The notes: generated from the letters alone by a model not told the origin. A stretch of DNA of 64,000 bases from Benincasa hispida (GCF_009727055.1 NW_024064458.1:763245-827244), one strand, 5' to 3'. Shown: positions 11,753-21,186, counted from the first letter of the stretch. Program-made: numbers and translations.

Positions 11753-11800
11753 CGTAGTTGGATGTCTGCATACACCCGTGGAGACAAGCCAAAACGAAGA
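11753..11800 (+). repeat. 3' region motif, G2 copy 2
   Basis: CGTAGTTGGATGTCTGCA, then CACCCGTGGAG, then CAAGCCAAAACGAAG. It is the second member of the pair. Confidence 0.8.
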
Positions 11801-11817
11801 GTGTAACCATGATCAAC

Positions 11818-11855
11818 CTGTCTCTTATACACATCTAGATGTGTATAAGAGACAG
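11818..11855. other. Nextera mate-pair junction adapter (assembly artefact)
   Basis: The two 19 bp mosaic-end halves sit head to head. Compared with the homologous stretches at 29455-29700 (+) and 61560-61830 (-), about 250 bp is missing here. Confidence 0.97.
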
Positions 11856-11883
11856 GAATTGAGCTTGATTTCCTTAGTAGAAG

Positions 11884-11905
11884 ATATGCTTGAGGACAAG
11901 CATAT
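11884..11905 (+). other. Stem-loop upstream of the polypurine tract (G2)
   Basis: Perfect 9 bp arms ATATGCTTG and CAAGCATAT flank the loop AGGA. Counterparts lie at 17867-17884 (G1), 20823-20840 (M1), about 23734-23755 (G4), 61524-61545 (G6) and 59569-59588 (family C). Confidence 0.75.
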
Positions 11906-11908
11906 ATC

Positions 11909-11922
11909 TAAATTTGGAGGTG
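11909..11922 (+). other. Polypurine tract of G2
   Basis: TAAATTTGGAGGTG lies immediately before the 3' LTR start TGATAAC and would prime plus-strand synthesis. Equivalent tracts precede 17903 (+) and follow 20803, 23716 and 61506 on the minus strand. Confidence 0.75.
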
Positions 11923-13727
11923 TGATAACTTGTAGAAATACAAGTTATTTATGCCACCTTATCTAGATATTACGGCCAAAAGTTAGTAAATATGCGCCGA
12001 TTGTATGAAAATTAGCCTAGTATTACAATAATTTTAAATGTTTGCAATTACACCCACTAACACCATAAAGATGGAAGACAAGCCAGATTTTACTCTATTT
12101 TGCAGGAGACCAAGTCACCGCTTATGCTCAAGGCTCATAAGAAACTGATCAACGTATCTCTGTCACATTGCGCCCGTCAATCAACAATGAAGAGACGATT
12201 ATCGCAATGGCGGTGAATGCGATAATCGATCCAGAGCTGTGTTTCAATCGCATGCGGTAATAAAAACAGCACCGCATGCAAACCCATGATCGAAAGATGC
12301 AGTTCATCAACGCAAAAGCAGAGGATTGAGATACGTGTACAACTAACAGTTGTGCAGAATTGACGGTCTGATTGCATAACAGAAGGAATAATATCCCTCA
12401 ATCTTCTGAATTACCATGACAATCATGTAGGGACCACAAGGCCGGAGTCAAAGACTTGCACCTATAAATACCCCATTGATTTTAGAGAAAAAGTATGATA
12501 CAGAATACAAGGTAAATGATGCAAAATTGTTGAGAGAAAAGGTTGAGTTGAGTGCTTGAGTGAAGAAATCCAGGAAGAAGACGAGATAAGGCCGAGAGGT
12601 GAATCTCAGATCTAACCTGCCAAACACCCGATTGAAAGCTCTATGCAAAGATCCCTGCTACCGGTAGGGCAAGCCTGAGAGGAAAGCTCTTCCTACCATC
12701 AAATCCATCCTATTCGGCAAGCAGATCTCCATTGAATCAGTGTCAAGACATTGGCACTTGTTTGTATCTGTTCTATCTCTTTCATCATTGTATTTCATGT
12801 TTGCTTTATCTTTTCATTCACACACCATGTATCGAACGCTTAATAAATGTATTAAATGTTTCGATAGCTTTTATTTACAATCTTCTGTCTATTTCCGTTC
12901 ACCCATCAATCACTTTCTTCATGATGTCTTCTTAATTCCCTGGTAAGCAATATGAATTAACTAAGTACTTAATCTATGTTAAAGATATAAAATGCGTTTA
13001 GCTAAGGCATGCTAGACGACATCTTCACCTGTGAGAGCAGAAGTGAAGATGCCATTCTGATCTATCGAGAGAAAGTCAGAAGAATGCGTTAACTAAAGCG
13101 AGTAGTTCTTCCAGCCATGGAAGCAACCTTGCGTTAATTAGGTTAGTCTCTGTTTCACCACAGACATGTGGGAGCACGGCCGATCACTGAAAGGTGTACA
13201 CAAAGAGAAGAGCGGAACAACATTTGTAGCTTCAACGCAATTGAGAACTTGCGTTGTTTATATTATTTGTATTTCTCTTTCTATCCTGTTCATAAGACTT
13301 GCCGCTGCATTCCACGTCTTTGCACACCTTTCACAGCCAGCCTTGAGCCCAACATCTTCTACATGAAGCTTGTATCTTGTATCATCTAGCTTAGGTTTAT
13401 TCTATTTCATTTTACTATCGCATCTTTATCGCTTTACTTTATTTTATTGCAATTTATATACCTAAACAAACACATTTCTAAATATTGAAAACTTGGTCGC
13501 ATATATCATGAACATACCACAATAACTTAAACCAGTCCCCGTGTTCGACCTCGGATCACAACAAGAAACTTGCGATGGAATTACACTAGGTTCTATCGTA
13601 AGGAAACTTATGACAACACATGGCATGCTATGTGAACACTCATCATTAATGCATATCTAGTGGTAGTATCACATCATTTCAAGCATAGAACATCAATCAC
13701 AGTATATCTTAATTTCATGCCGACACA
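11923..13727 (+). repeat. LTR A2, 3' LTR of G2 (1805 bp)
   Basis: It starts TGATAAC after the polypurine tract and ends GACACA before the GTGAC duplication. The first bases form a perfect hairpin (11925-11948: arms ATAACTTGTA and TACAAGTTAT, loop GAAA). A TATA box lies at 12463-12470. It is the best full-length reference for family A in the window. Confidence 0.9.
12463..12470 (+). promoter_or_regulatory. TATA box of LTR A2
   Basis: TATAAATA lies in a GC-richer setting about 540 bp into the LTR. The same box lies at 23170-23177, 27811-27818, 28896-28903 and 60958-60965 on the minus strand in other family A LTRs. It is the likely U3/R promoter. Confidence 0.7.
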
Positions 13728-14612
13728 GTGACCAGAGATTGAGACTTAAAGATTCTGACACAAATAACGGTGCCATTATTTCATTACAAAACCAAATGAC
13801 CGCAATGATAAATCTGATTCAAGGAATGGCGATCAGTAGCCCAACACCGCAAGGTGGGCAAATCAATGCAATAAGTCAAAACACCGCAAGGTGTACGACT
13901 TGTGGTGATGGGCATGTGATGGAAGATTGTCTGCAAAATCTACAATCTGTGTACTTTGTGAAAAATAATCCCATTTCTAACACTTACAACCCCAGTTGGA
14001 GAAACCACCAGAATTTTGCCTGGAAGAATCAACAACAAAATTTTCAACCCGTGGTGCAAAAAGAAGGGCCACCAGGATTCTTCCAACGCAACAACGGTCA
14101 ACAGAGCAACAAAGCAAGTAGCTCACAACATCCAATGCAATCTTCTTCTCTAAAGAGCCTATTGAAGCAATATATAGAGAAAAACGAGACAGTGCTTCAA
14201 AGTCAGGTTACGTCCATCTGCAACCTCGAATTGCAAATGGGCNNNNNNNNNNNNNNAGCAATATATAGAGAAAAACGAGACAGTGCTTCAAAGTCAGGTT
14301 ACGTCCATCTGCAACCTCGAATTGCAAATGGGCCAGATTGTGAATGAGCTAAAAAGTAGACCACAAGGGGCATTGCCAAGTTCAATCGAGCTTCCACGAA
14401 ACCCAGGGGGATCAGGTAAGAAGCAATGTCAGGTTGTGACATTGCACAGTGGAAAGATTGTGGAGGGAGAAAATAAGAAGCAGAATAGATCAACTTCCAT
14501 CGCAACTGAGCCTAAGATTGCTGTAACGCAAGAGGAAAGAGAAAATAAAGCAGTAGAATGTGAGGTTGCGTCAAGCTCAAAGTCAAATGAAACTGGAACC
14601 GTGAAATTTTAG
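13728..14612 (+). pseudogene. G1 gag, C-terminal part with zinc knuckle
   Basis: The G1 frame resumes after G2. It reads NGAIISLQNQMTAMINLIQG, then a CX2CX3HX4C zinc knuckle (CTTCGDGHVMEDC, about 13895-13933) and LQSVYFVKNNP. Glutamine- and asparagine-rich sequence follows, then LKQYIEKNETVLQSQ and PQGALPSS. The frame is open for most of its length but broken by the 14 N gap and a false 77 bp duplication. It ends at TAG 14610-14612, just before LPPFPQRL. Confidence 0.88.
14166..14333. repeat. 77 bp duplication around a 14 N gap (probable assembly artefact)
   Basis: 14166-14242 and 14257-14333 look identical and are separated only by N at 14243-14256. This is what two overlapping contig ends look like when placed side by side instead of merged. 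Confidence 0.9.
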
Positions 14613-15378
14613 TTACCACCCTTCCCACAGAGACTAAGGAAGAAGAAAAACAAAGAGGTACAATACCAACGCTTCCTGTCTATGTTAAAAAAATTACATA
14701 TTAATATTCCTTTCAGTGAATGTCTGCCTATGCCAAGATTCTGAAGGACATGGTAACTAAGAAGAGAGGCACTAGAAAATTTGCCACGGTGGCATTAACG
14801 CAAAGTTTCAAATCCATAATCCCACCGAAGATGAGCGATCGTGGGAGCTTCACTATTCCTTGCTCCATAGGAGGACTCTATATTGGGCAAGCCCTATGGG
14901 CCAGCATAAATTTGATGTTGCTGTCAATTTTTAGACAATGAAATGTGAGGCAACTTATGCCCACATCAGTGACTCTCCAATTGGCTGATAGATCTCTGGT
15001 TCATCCAGAAGGTAAGGTGAAGGATGTACTGATCACAATTGATAAATTTATTTTACCAGCCGACTTCATCATCCTAGATTATGAGGCCGACAAGGATGTA
15101 CCTATCATTTTGGGGCGACCTTTCCTATCAACGGGTCGTGCTCAAATTGATGTGCACAAGGGAGAAATCACTTTGAGTATAAATGGACAGAAGCTCAAAT
15201 TTAATATAATTCGTTCCATGAAATTCCCAGATGAGGAAGACCTACAAGATTCTGACGATGACCTGAATTTGATTGAAGAAGAAAAGTCTGATGAAAAGTG
15301 TGAAGAAGAGGATGCCAACGCATCCGTAGCTTCCTGCAATGCAATCGTAGCAAAAAAAAAAAAAACAAAGAAGAAGGA
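14613..15378 (+). pseudogene. G1 aspartic protease and linker
   Basis: After the amber codon comes LPPFPQRL. The protease domain then reads FATVALTQ, GSFTIPCSIGGLYIGQAL, a damaged active-site region (W where CDLG is seen in other copies, then ASINLM), VTLQLADRSLVHPEGKVKDV, DYEADKDVPIILGRPFLSTG and AQIDVHKGEITLSINGQK. An acidic tail (EEDLQDSDDD) and a lysine run end at TGA about 15380. A frameshift lies near 14715 and a stop near 14940. Confidence 0.87.
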
Positions 15379-16632
15379 ATGATCGCAACGCAAGAAGAAG
15401 AGCCAAAAGAAGAAAGAAAAACAATGCAACCTTCCCTTGTGGAACCACCAACACTTAAACTAAAGACCTTACCAACACTTTTGAAGTACGCATTTCTGGG
15501 GCAGAATGAGAAGCTGCCAGTGATAATTTCCTCTGCGCTCAACGAAGATCAAGAGAATACGTTGATGAGCATTCTCAAGAAACATGTGCGAGCAATTTGC
15601 TGGACGCTCGCTGACATAAGAGGAATTAGCCCCACGTACTGCATGCACCACATTCGTCTTGAGGACGACCACAAAGCAACTATTAAAAATCAACGCAGGC
15701 TTAACCCTACGATGAAAGAAGTCATAAAAAAGGAGATTATCAAGTGGCTGGATGCGAGCATTATCTATCCAATTGCAGATAGCACATGGATCAGCCCTGT
15801 GCAATGCGTGCCGAAGAAGGGAGGAATGACGGTAGTCGCAAATGAGAACAATGAATAAATACTGCAAAGGACCATCACTGGATGGCACATATGCATGGAT
15901 TACCGCAAGTTGAATGCGGCCACAAAGAAAGATCACTTCCCTCTGCCATTCATCGATCAAATGCTAGGCAGATTAGCAGGGAACGATTTTTATTGCTTTT
16001 TGGATGGATATGCTGGATACAATCAAATCATGATAGCTCCTGAAGACAAAGACAAGACCACATTCATCTGCCCATATGGGACATTTTCTTTTTGCCGCAT
16101 GCCATTTGGCCTCTGCAATGCACCGAGCATGTTCCAAAGGTGCATGATGGCAATCTTTTCAAATTATCTCGAGGACTCAGTGGAAATATTTATGGATGAC
16201 TTCTCCATTTATGGGAACACGTATGAAGTCTACCTGGCCAATTTGGAGAAAATTCTAAAGAGATGGGAAGAGATGAACTTGGTGCTCAACTGGGAAAAAT
16301 GTCACTTCATGGTGAAAGAGGGTATAGTTTTAGGACACAAAGTCTCCCAGGAAGGGTTAGAGGTGGACAAAGCAAAGATTGAAGCAATTGAAAAACTTCC
16401 ACCACCAACTAGCGTAAAGGTTGTGCGAAGCTTCTTGGGGTATGCTGGATTCTATAGACGATTCGTTAAAGACCTGTCTAAGATTGCACGACCATTAAGT
16501 GCATTGCTACAGGCGAACAGAAAGTTTGAGTTTGACAATAATTTCCTCAACGCATTTAGAGTTTTAAAAGATGCACTAATTACCGCGCCCATACTAATTG
16601 CGCCGGATTGTACAATGCCATTTGAAATCATG
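15379..16632 (+). pseudogene. G1 reverse transcriptase (truncated)
   Basis: Nearly open RT: LKTLPTLLKYAFLG, WTLADIRGISPTYCMH, KWLDASIIYPIADSTWISPV, CVPKKGGM, ICMDYRKLN, FLDGYAGYNQIMIAPEDK, GLCNAPSMFQRCMMAIF, then the catalytic FMDDF, LNWEKCHFM and FLGYAGFYRRFV. The only clear in-frame stop is TAA at about 15856. Homology stops at about 16632, just before the RNase H signature. RNase H and integrase are deleted, so the element could not have made a complete pol. Confidence 0.9.
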
Positions 16633-16721
16633 ACTTCTTCCTTTCTATTCAAGCTATCTGCATCTTACTCATTCTTATAACTTCTTCCTTTCTATAAAAA
16701 AAAAAAAAAAAAAAAAAAAAA
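16633..16721. repeat. Short duplication ending in 26 A
   Basis: ACTTCTTCCTTTCTAT occurs at 16633-16648 and again at 16680-16695, and the second copy is followed by A26 (16696-16721). This marks the point where pol homology is lost. Confidence 0.8.
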
Positions 16722-17390
16722 TTGTGTTTTGTTTTAAAATCATTTGGCCCTCTCTTTGTCTGTTTCCAAGGATTAAGGCATAGGATTACAAAGAAGCAAA
16801 TGATCTCATTCCATTACCGCAATCCACAGAAGCAAAGATCACTGCAAGGATAGATGCATCAATATACAATGCGGGCGAGAATGCAAAATTTGGGGGTGTA
16901 CTCGTCCTTATCTTTATTTCAAATTTTGTGTTATCACATTGCATTTCACTTTTCAAAAATTTTATCGCCACATCCTCTTTGATCACCGCAATCATTTGCC
17001 AAGTAGATAAATTTAGTAGTTCACTGCATTCTGTTTCTTTGCCGATGATTTCAATGATGAAAAATATGCTTCTATCTCTTTCGTATATATCGGAGTCAAC
17101 TTAATCTTAGGATAGTCACCTCATGAAATATTTCTAGAAGTTAGGGGTTCGCTAGCTTTCTTTCAAATTCTCTTTACAATGCATTCTATGACCATCACAT
17201 GACTTATTTTAATTTCTTTTGGCAATGAAGACATTGGCCCATTTTAAATTTGGGGGTGGGGTATTTGTTTCCAACCTTGCTTCTTTCTCAAAAAAAAAAA
17301 AAAAATGAGAATAACAACTCCACTGTCAATGCAATGGGAAACCCATGTTGATAAGAGTTAAGTTGTGAAAGGCACTTACCCATAGTTGGA

Positions 17391-17430
17391 TGTCTGCATG
17401 ACACACGTGGGGGCAAGCCAAAACAAAAGT
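17391..17430 (+). repeat. 3' region motif, G1 copy 1
   Basis: CATAGTTGGATGTCTGCATG, then ACACACGTGG, then GGCAAGCCAAAACAAAAG. It pairs with 17517-17567. Confidence 0.8.
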
Positions 17431-17516
17431 AAGTCATCGGAATCAATGCATAAATTAATGACCGCAACTCCTCTACCAAATAGGTATGAGTTCAGTCTGA
17501 GAAAGAGTGCATTGCT

Positions 17517-17567
17517 CGTAATTGGATGTCCGCATGACACTCGTGGGGGCAAGCCAAAACGAAGGTA
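17517..17567 (+). repeat. 3' region motif, G1 copy 2
   Basis: CGTAATTGGATGTCCGCATG, then ACACTCGTGG, then GGCAAGCCAAAACGAAGGT. It lies 126 bp after copy 1. Confidence 0.8.
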
Positions 17568-17902
17568 AGGCACTCGGATCAGTGCAAGGTCAGAAAAAAA
17601 TAGCAATGAAGAAAATTTTTGTGCAAGGATAAATTATTTGACACCCCGGTGGAAAATTTTCTTTTTGAAATAAATCATGCGATGTTCCGGAATTTAGTAA
17701 TGTTCTTTTGAAAGTTAAGCTTGCAATCCCTAAGTCTTCGAAATATTTTAGGAAAAGACTTGAATAAGACTTAAGGAAATTCTGGCATATAGGATTTGAA
17801 TGAAGTATTCTTAAGAAATCTAGGAAAAGAACTTTGTGGTTGACTTGCTAAAGGAATCTTTAGCTTATGCTTGAGGACAAACATTGTTTAAATTTTGGGG
17901 TG

Positions 17903-19574
17903 TGATAATGAGCAGAAATGCACGTTATCATAGTACTAAGTTATTAAACAATGTTGGATTGAGTTGATGAAATATGTTAAATTGCGTCCATTAAGCATAA
18001 ATTTTATAATATTGCGGTCGCATGTGTCCAATGCATTAGAACAGTTGATCTTTACATTTTCATGCAGAATATGCGTTAATACAATGCAAAGATGGCGATC
18101 AAAGGAATTCACTGGTCAAGCGCAACTTCATCGCAAGACTTTGCGTTGATCGTGCTCGCAAACATTCGCCCAAGAAGAATCACCGCAACTTGGTTAGTGT
18201 AACATGGTGGGCGCATAAGGGTGAAAGGATAATTAAGAGTGATGGGACAGAAAACTGATGATAGTCGGATCCAAATTAAGTTGACAGCAGATAACGGTCA
18301 CGAAGTACATTCAGCTTTATCGGTGACAATTATTCGGTGCATCAGTCAGGAATTAAAGCTATCCCATCTGTACAACCATGAGAGTGAAACCGCCTTTCAC
18401 CATGGAAGCTCTATAAATACCAAGTGCATTCTTCAAAGAAGGGGTTAAGCAGTCGATTAATTCACCACTTTACAAGTTCACACCTCTATCCATAGTTTTC
18501 TTTTCCATTTTAAGGCGGACGCGAGGAAGAAGGTTGTGCCGGTAGATCGTTTCGGTAAGCTTGGAAAAGTGCCGGAAGCTCCCAGACAGAGAGAGGGCCG
18601 ATGCCTGCAGAAGCGGGAACATTTATAGATCAGAATAGACATTCAGTGTAAAAAGCCTCGGTCAGCAAGGAATTGCTACCAGGCTCTCTACCTTTCTTTC
18701 CATTGTCATTTTGTACTCAATTCATTTATAAGAATGAAATTTCTTTCTCTATATCTATTCACTCTCTATTATACATGCATGAGTGGCTAAATTAGTTGAA
18801 TGGGTTGAGAAGCAGTTAGCTAGCGTAACAAGGGAATCTTCATTCTTTGCGATTATCTTGTTTATGTATGCTTCATTCGTCTATTAGAGATACTTGAGAG
18901 GGTAGTCTAAGGACAGGATCTAGACTTGGAAAGGTCAGGTCAGAATCTAGGTTTGGAAGAACCAGATTAGAATGCATAAACGGGAGATAGGCGCTTAGGA
19001 ATGAGCACTATTTGTTATCGACGCATCGCATGCATCTTAGCGATAAGATATGATTGTATGCGGTCACCTTACTTTCATGCATTTTGCATCAACGCATAGG
19101 ACAAGAGTAGAGACTTAGGGATAAGTTCTATGGAAACTTTGCATTCAACACATGTGTCCTAGACTTAGGAGCATCGCATTTACATTGGAAAATGACTTGT
19201 TGTGAATGGTTCTAACATGATCACATAGTCTGACACATTCCCGAATAACGCTAGTTAAAGATCTTCTCAACCCGTTCGTTGCATACTCATTGCATCTATC
19301 AATGCAACTGTCTTTCTCAAATCCACCGTCTTTATTTATTTATTTTTCATCAATTCAACAACACACCCAACACCTTATTTATTTACTTGGTTACCACAAA
19401 GTTTTCATAGAAATTACCAACGCAACCTATTTTCACAAGTCCCTGTGTTTGACCCTGGACTTACCAGAAAACTTAGAGGAATTTACACTTGGATTCCACT
19501 AAGAAACTTGAGTTCCCAACGCAACTCCATCAACGCATATCATCCATATTTCCACCACATAAAATAATGCATCA
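17903..19574 (+). repeat. LTR B2, 3' LTR of G1 (1672 bp)
   Basis: It starts TGATAATGAG directly after the polypurine tract and ends TGCATCA. The tip forms a 12 bp arm stem-loop (17903-17930) with loop GAAA and one clear mismatch. A TATA box TATAAATA lies at 18412-18419, and a further hairpin at about 18659-18680. It serves as the reference for family B. Confidence 0.88.
18412..18419 (+). promoter_or_regulatory. TATA box of LTR B2
   Basis: CTCTATAAATACC lies about 510 bp into the LTR. The same box occurs at 41191-41198 in solo LTR B5 and as TATTTATA at 20287-20294 in the minus LTR B3. Confidence 0.7.
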
Positions 19575-19633
19575 CCAAGTTCCTAGCTCCCCAATCAGAC
19601 GTATCCCCAAAGTGGTAGGTTTGAGTCGATGAT

Positions 19634-20803
19634 TGATGTGTTGTGAATGTGATGAAATAATGGTATGAAATTGCAGTGGTGAATTATGCGTTGCACATGC
19701 AAGTTTTCCTAGTAAAATCTAAGTATAAACCTTACTAGTTTTCTTGGTAAGTCCAGGGTCGAACATAGGTAAATTTTGATTCCTTTGCGGTGGCAAAAAA
19801 AATAAGTTTTGTTGGTATTTTGTTTAAGTATAAATTCTATTCGACGGAATTGAGTAAATAGTTGATGATAGCAAAAGTCACAATGAGTATGCAGGGAACA
19901 GGTTGAGAAGGGATTTAGCTAACACTTCTAAAGTTTGCATTCAAGTTATGAGATCATGCTACACATACACAACAACATGTCTTTTCTCAATACATATGTC
20001 ATAGTTCCTATTTCTATGACGCATGTGATGTATACGATAATGTCGATAAGACTTATGTCTAAGCCTCAATCCTTGTCTATGCGATGATGAATGATACACA
20101 CATACAAAAGGTGACCGCATACTATCATCTTCTTATCTTCTCTCGCCTCCGCCTTCTAAGTATATGAACAACTACAGAGTAACGGCTAACTAATTGTATA
20201 TTCTATGTTCTAAGTATATGGCGAACTGTGCATAACTCGAACAAACTTTAACTCTCTCGAACTCCTTTAACGATGGTGGCCTTCAATATTTATAGAGCTC
20301 AAGGTGAAGAAGTTTTTCTCTCAAATGATTGTAATGATGGGCGGTCATTAAATATTCTATCGAATGCGTCGATTAATGGTCACCGAAAATTTGAGTGTAC
20401 TTGCTATAGTGTGTCATTAATGGCTTGTCAACTAAATTCGGATTCAACCGTCATCAGCTTTCTGTCCCATCAAGATTTATTAAGCTTTCACCTTGATGTG
20501 TCGTTTTTATGCGGCCACCTTCTTGAGCAGATTCTCACGAGTGCATATGATTGCATGGCTTTGCGGTCGCAATCTTTTAATGCGCGCGTTCACCGAATTC
20601 CTTGGATTGCAATTTACTTTGCACCAACACATTTCTCCTGCATAAAATAAGTAAATTAGCTGCTTTTTATGAGATGGGCGCATGCGATCGCAATATTCTC
20701 ACTTTAACACTTTTGGACATGATTTGATATATTTTTTAACGTTGCATACTCACATTGTATTACATCTTTGCACTGTAATAACATGCATTTCTGCTCGTTA
20801 TCA
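19634..20803 (-). repeat. LTR B3, 3' LTR of M1 (1170 bp, internally shortened)
   Basis: On the minus strand it runs TGATAACGAG ... ACACATCA and ends next to the polypurine tract complement CACCCCTAAATTT. It is about 500 bp shorter than B2, mostly between the TATA box (20287-20294) and the U5 part. The tip hairpin is at 20776-20803. Confidence 0.82.
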
Positions 20804-21135
20804 CACCCCTAAATTTAAAACAATGCTTGTCTTCAAGCATAAACTAAAGATTTTCTTTAGAGAGTCAGTCGATTTTCCTTACCTAGATTTCTTGAGGTGC
20901 CTTATTCAAATTTTATGAACCAAAATCTCCTTAATTTCTATCCCGATTTCTTCCTCAAATATTTCTAAAACTCAGGGACCGCAAGTGTAACCTTCAAAAA
21001 GTCTTTACTTGTTTCCAGGACACCGTATGATTTATTTCAAAATTTTTTTTTTTAACCGGGGTGTTTCCAAATGATTTTTATCCTTGCGCAGTTTAGATAT
21101 TCTTTTTGTGACCTTGCACTGATCCAAGTGCCTAG

Positions 21136-21186
21136 TCTTCATTTTGGCTTGCCCCCCACGGGTGTCATGCGAGCATCCAACTACGA
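21136..21186 (-). repeat. 3' region motif, M1 proximal copy
   Basis: The plus strand shows CTTCATTTTGGCTTGCC, then CACGGGTGTCATGCGAGC, then ATCCAACTACG. Confidence 0.8.

Larger units (their letters stand above)
10464..11908 (+). other. G2 3' noncoding region between pol and 3' LTR
   Basis: About 1.45 kb without a supported ORF. It holds a degenerate direct repeat at 10800-10970 (units around GGGGTGTGTTGC followed by TGCCC(A/G)TCCT). A polypurine-like AAATTTGGGGGTGGGG lies at 11417-11432. Two copies of a conserved motif lie at 11587-11634 and 11753-11800, and a stem-loop at 11884-11905. The adapter at 11818-11855 replaces about 250 bp that related copies retain. The same layout recurs in G1, M1, G4 and G6. 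Confidence 0.75.
3324..13727 (+). mobile_element. Athila-like Ty3/gypsy element G2 (family A LTRs), nested in G1 gag
   Basis: It runs from TGATAAC at 3324 to GACACA at 13727. It is flanked by the 5 bp duplication GTGAC (3319-3323 and 13728-13732), and removing it restores the G1 gag frame. Contents: LTR A1, leader lacking a PBS, gag, 535 N gap, protease, RT-RNase H, integrase, 3' noncoding region, polypurine tract and LTR A2. I see no env-like ORF. Adapter artefacts replace part of LTR A1 and part of the 3' region, so the true length is greater by a few hundred bp. Stops and frameshifts make it non-autonomous. Confidence 0.9.
16722..17902 (+). other. G1 3' noncoding region
   Basis: No supported ORF. 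It contains AAATTTGGGGGTG-type tracts at about 16886-16898 and 17248-17262, an A-run near 17291, and the conserved motif pair (17391-17430 and 17517-17567). The pre-PPT stem-loop lies at 17867-17884 and the polypurine tract AAATTTTGGGGTG ends at 17902. Confidence 0.75.
2233..19574 (+). mobile_element. Athila-like Ty3/gypsy element G1, interrupted by G2
   Basis: Parts in order: truncated 5' LTR (2233-2434), tRNA-Asp PBS (2441-2458), gag start (2492-3323), inserted G2 (3324-13727), gag end (13728-14612), protease (14613-15378), RT (15379-16632), 3' noncoding region and 3' LTR (17903-19574). RNase H and integrase are missing after 16632. The 5' LTR keeps only its last 202 bp because copia sequence replaces the rest. 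The PBS, protease and RT motifs place it with Athila/Tat elements. It is defective: stops, deletions and no complete LTR pair. Confidence 0.85.

Noticed and set aside
10464..11922. Possible env-like third ORF between pol and LTR, as in some Athila elements
   Set aside because: No frame longer than about 80 codons and no membrane or signal features conserved between copies.
11778..11966. ORF containing SYTHLDVYKRQ
   Set aside because: This peptide is the known translation of the mosaic-end junction adapter, here crossing into the LTR.
12740..12946. About 65-codon frame downstream of the LTR TATA box, also at 3888-4079 and 27336-27539
   Set aside because: Conserved only among recent LTR copies. 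It could be an upstream ORF in the transcript, but nothing beyond openness supports it.
13168..13389. ORFs conserved between family A LTRs (MGAR..TERCT; also 4298-4519 and 63714-63938)
   Set aside because: The copies are closely related LTRs, so shared frames are expected; no domain or initiation context supports translation.
15142..15542. Several minus ORFs rich in F and S
   Set aside because: They are the reverse of the acidic and lysine-rich linker of the G1 polyprotein.
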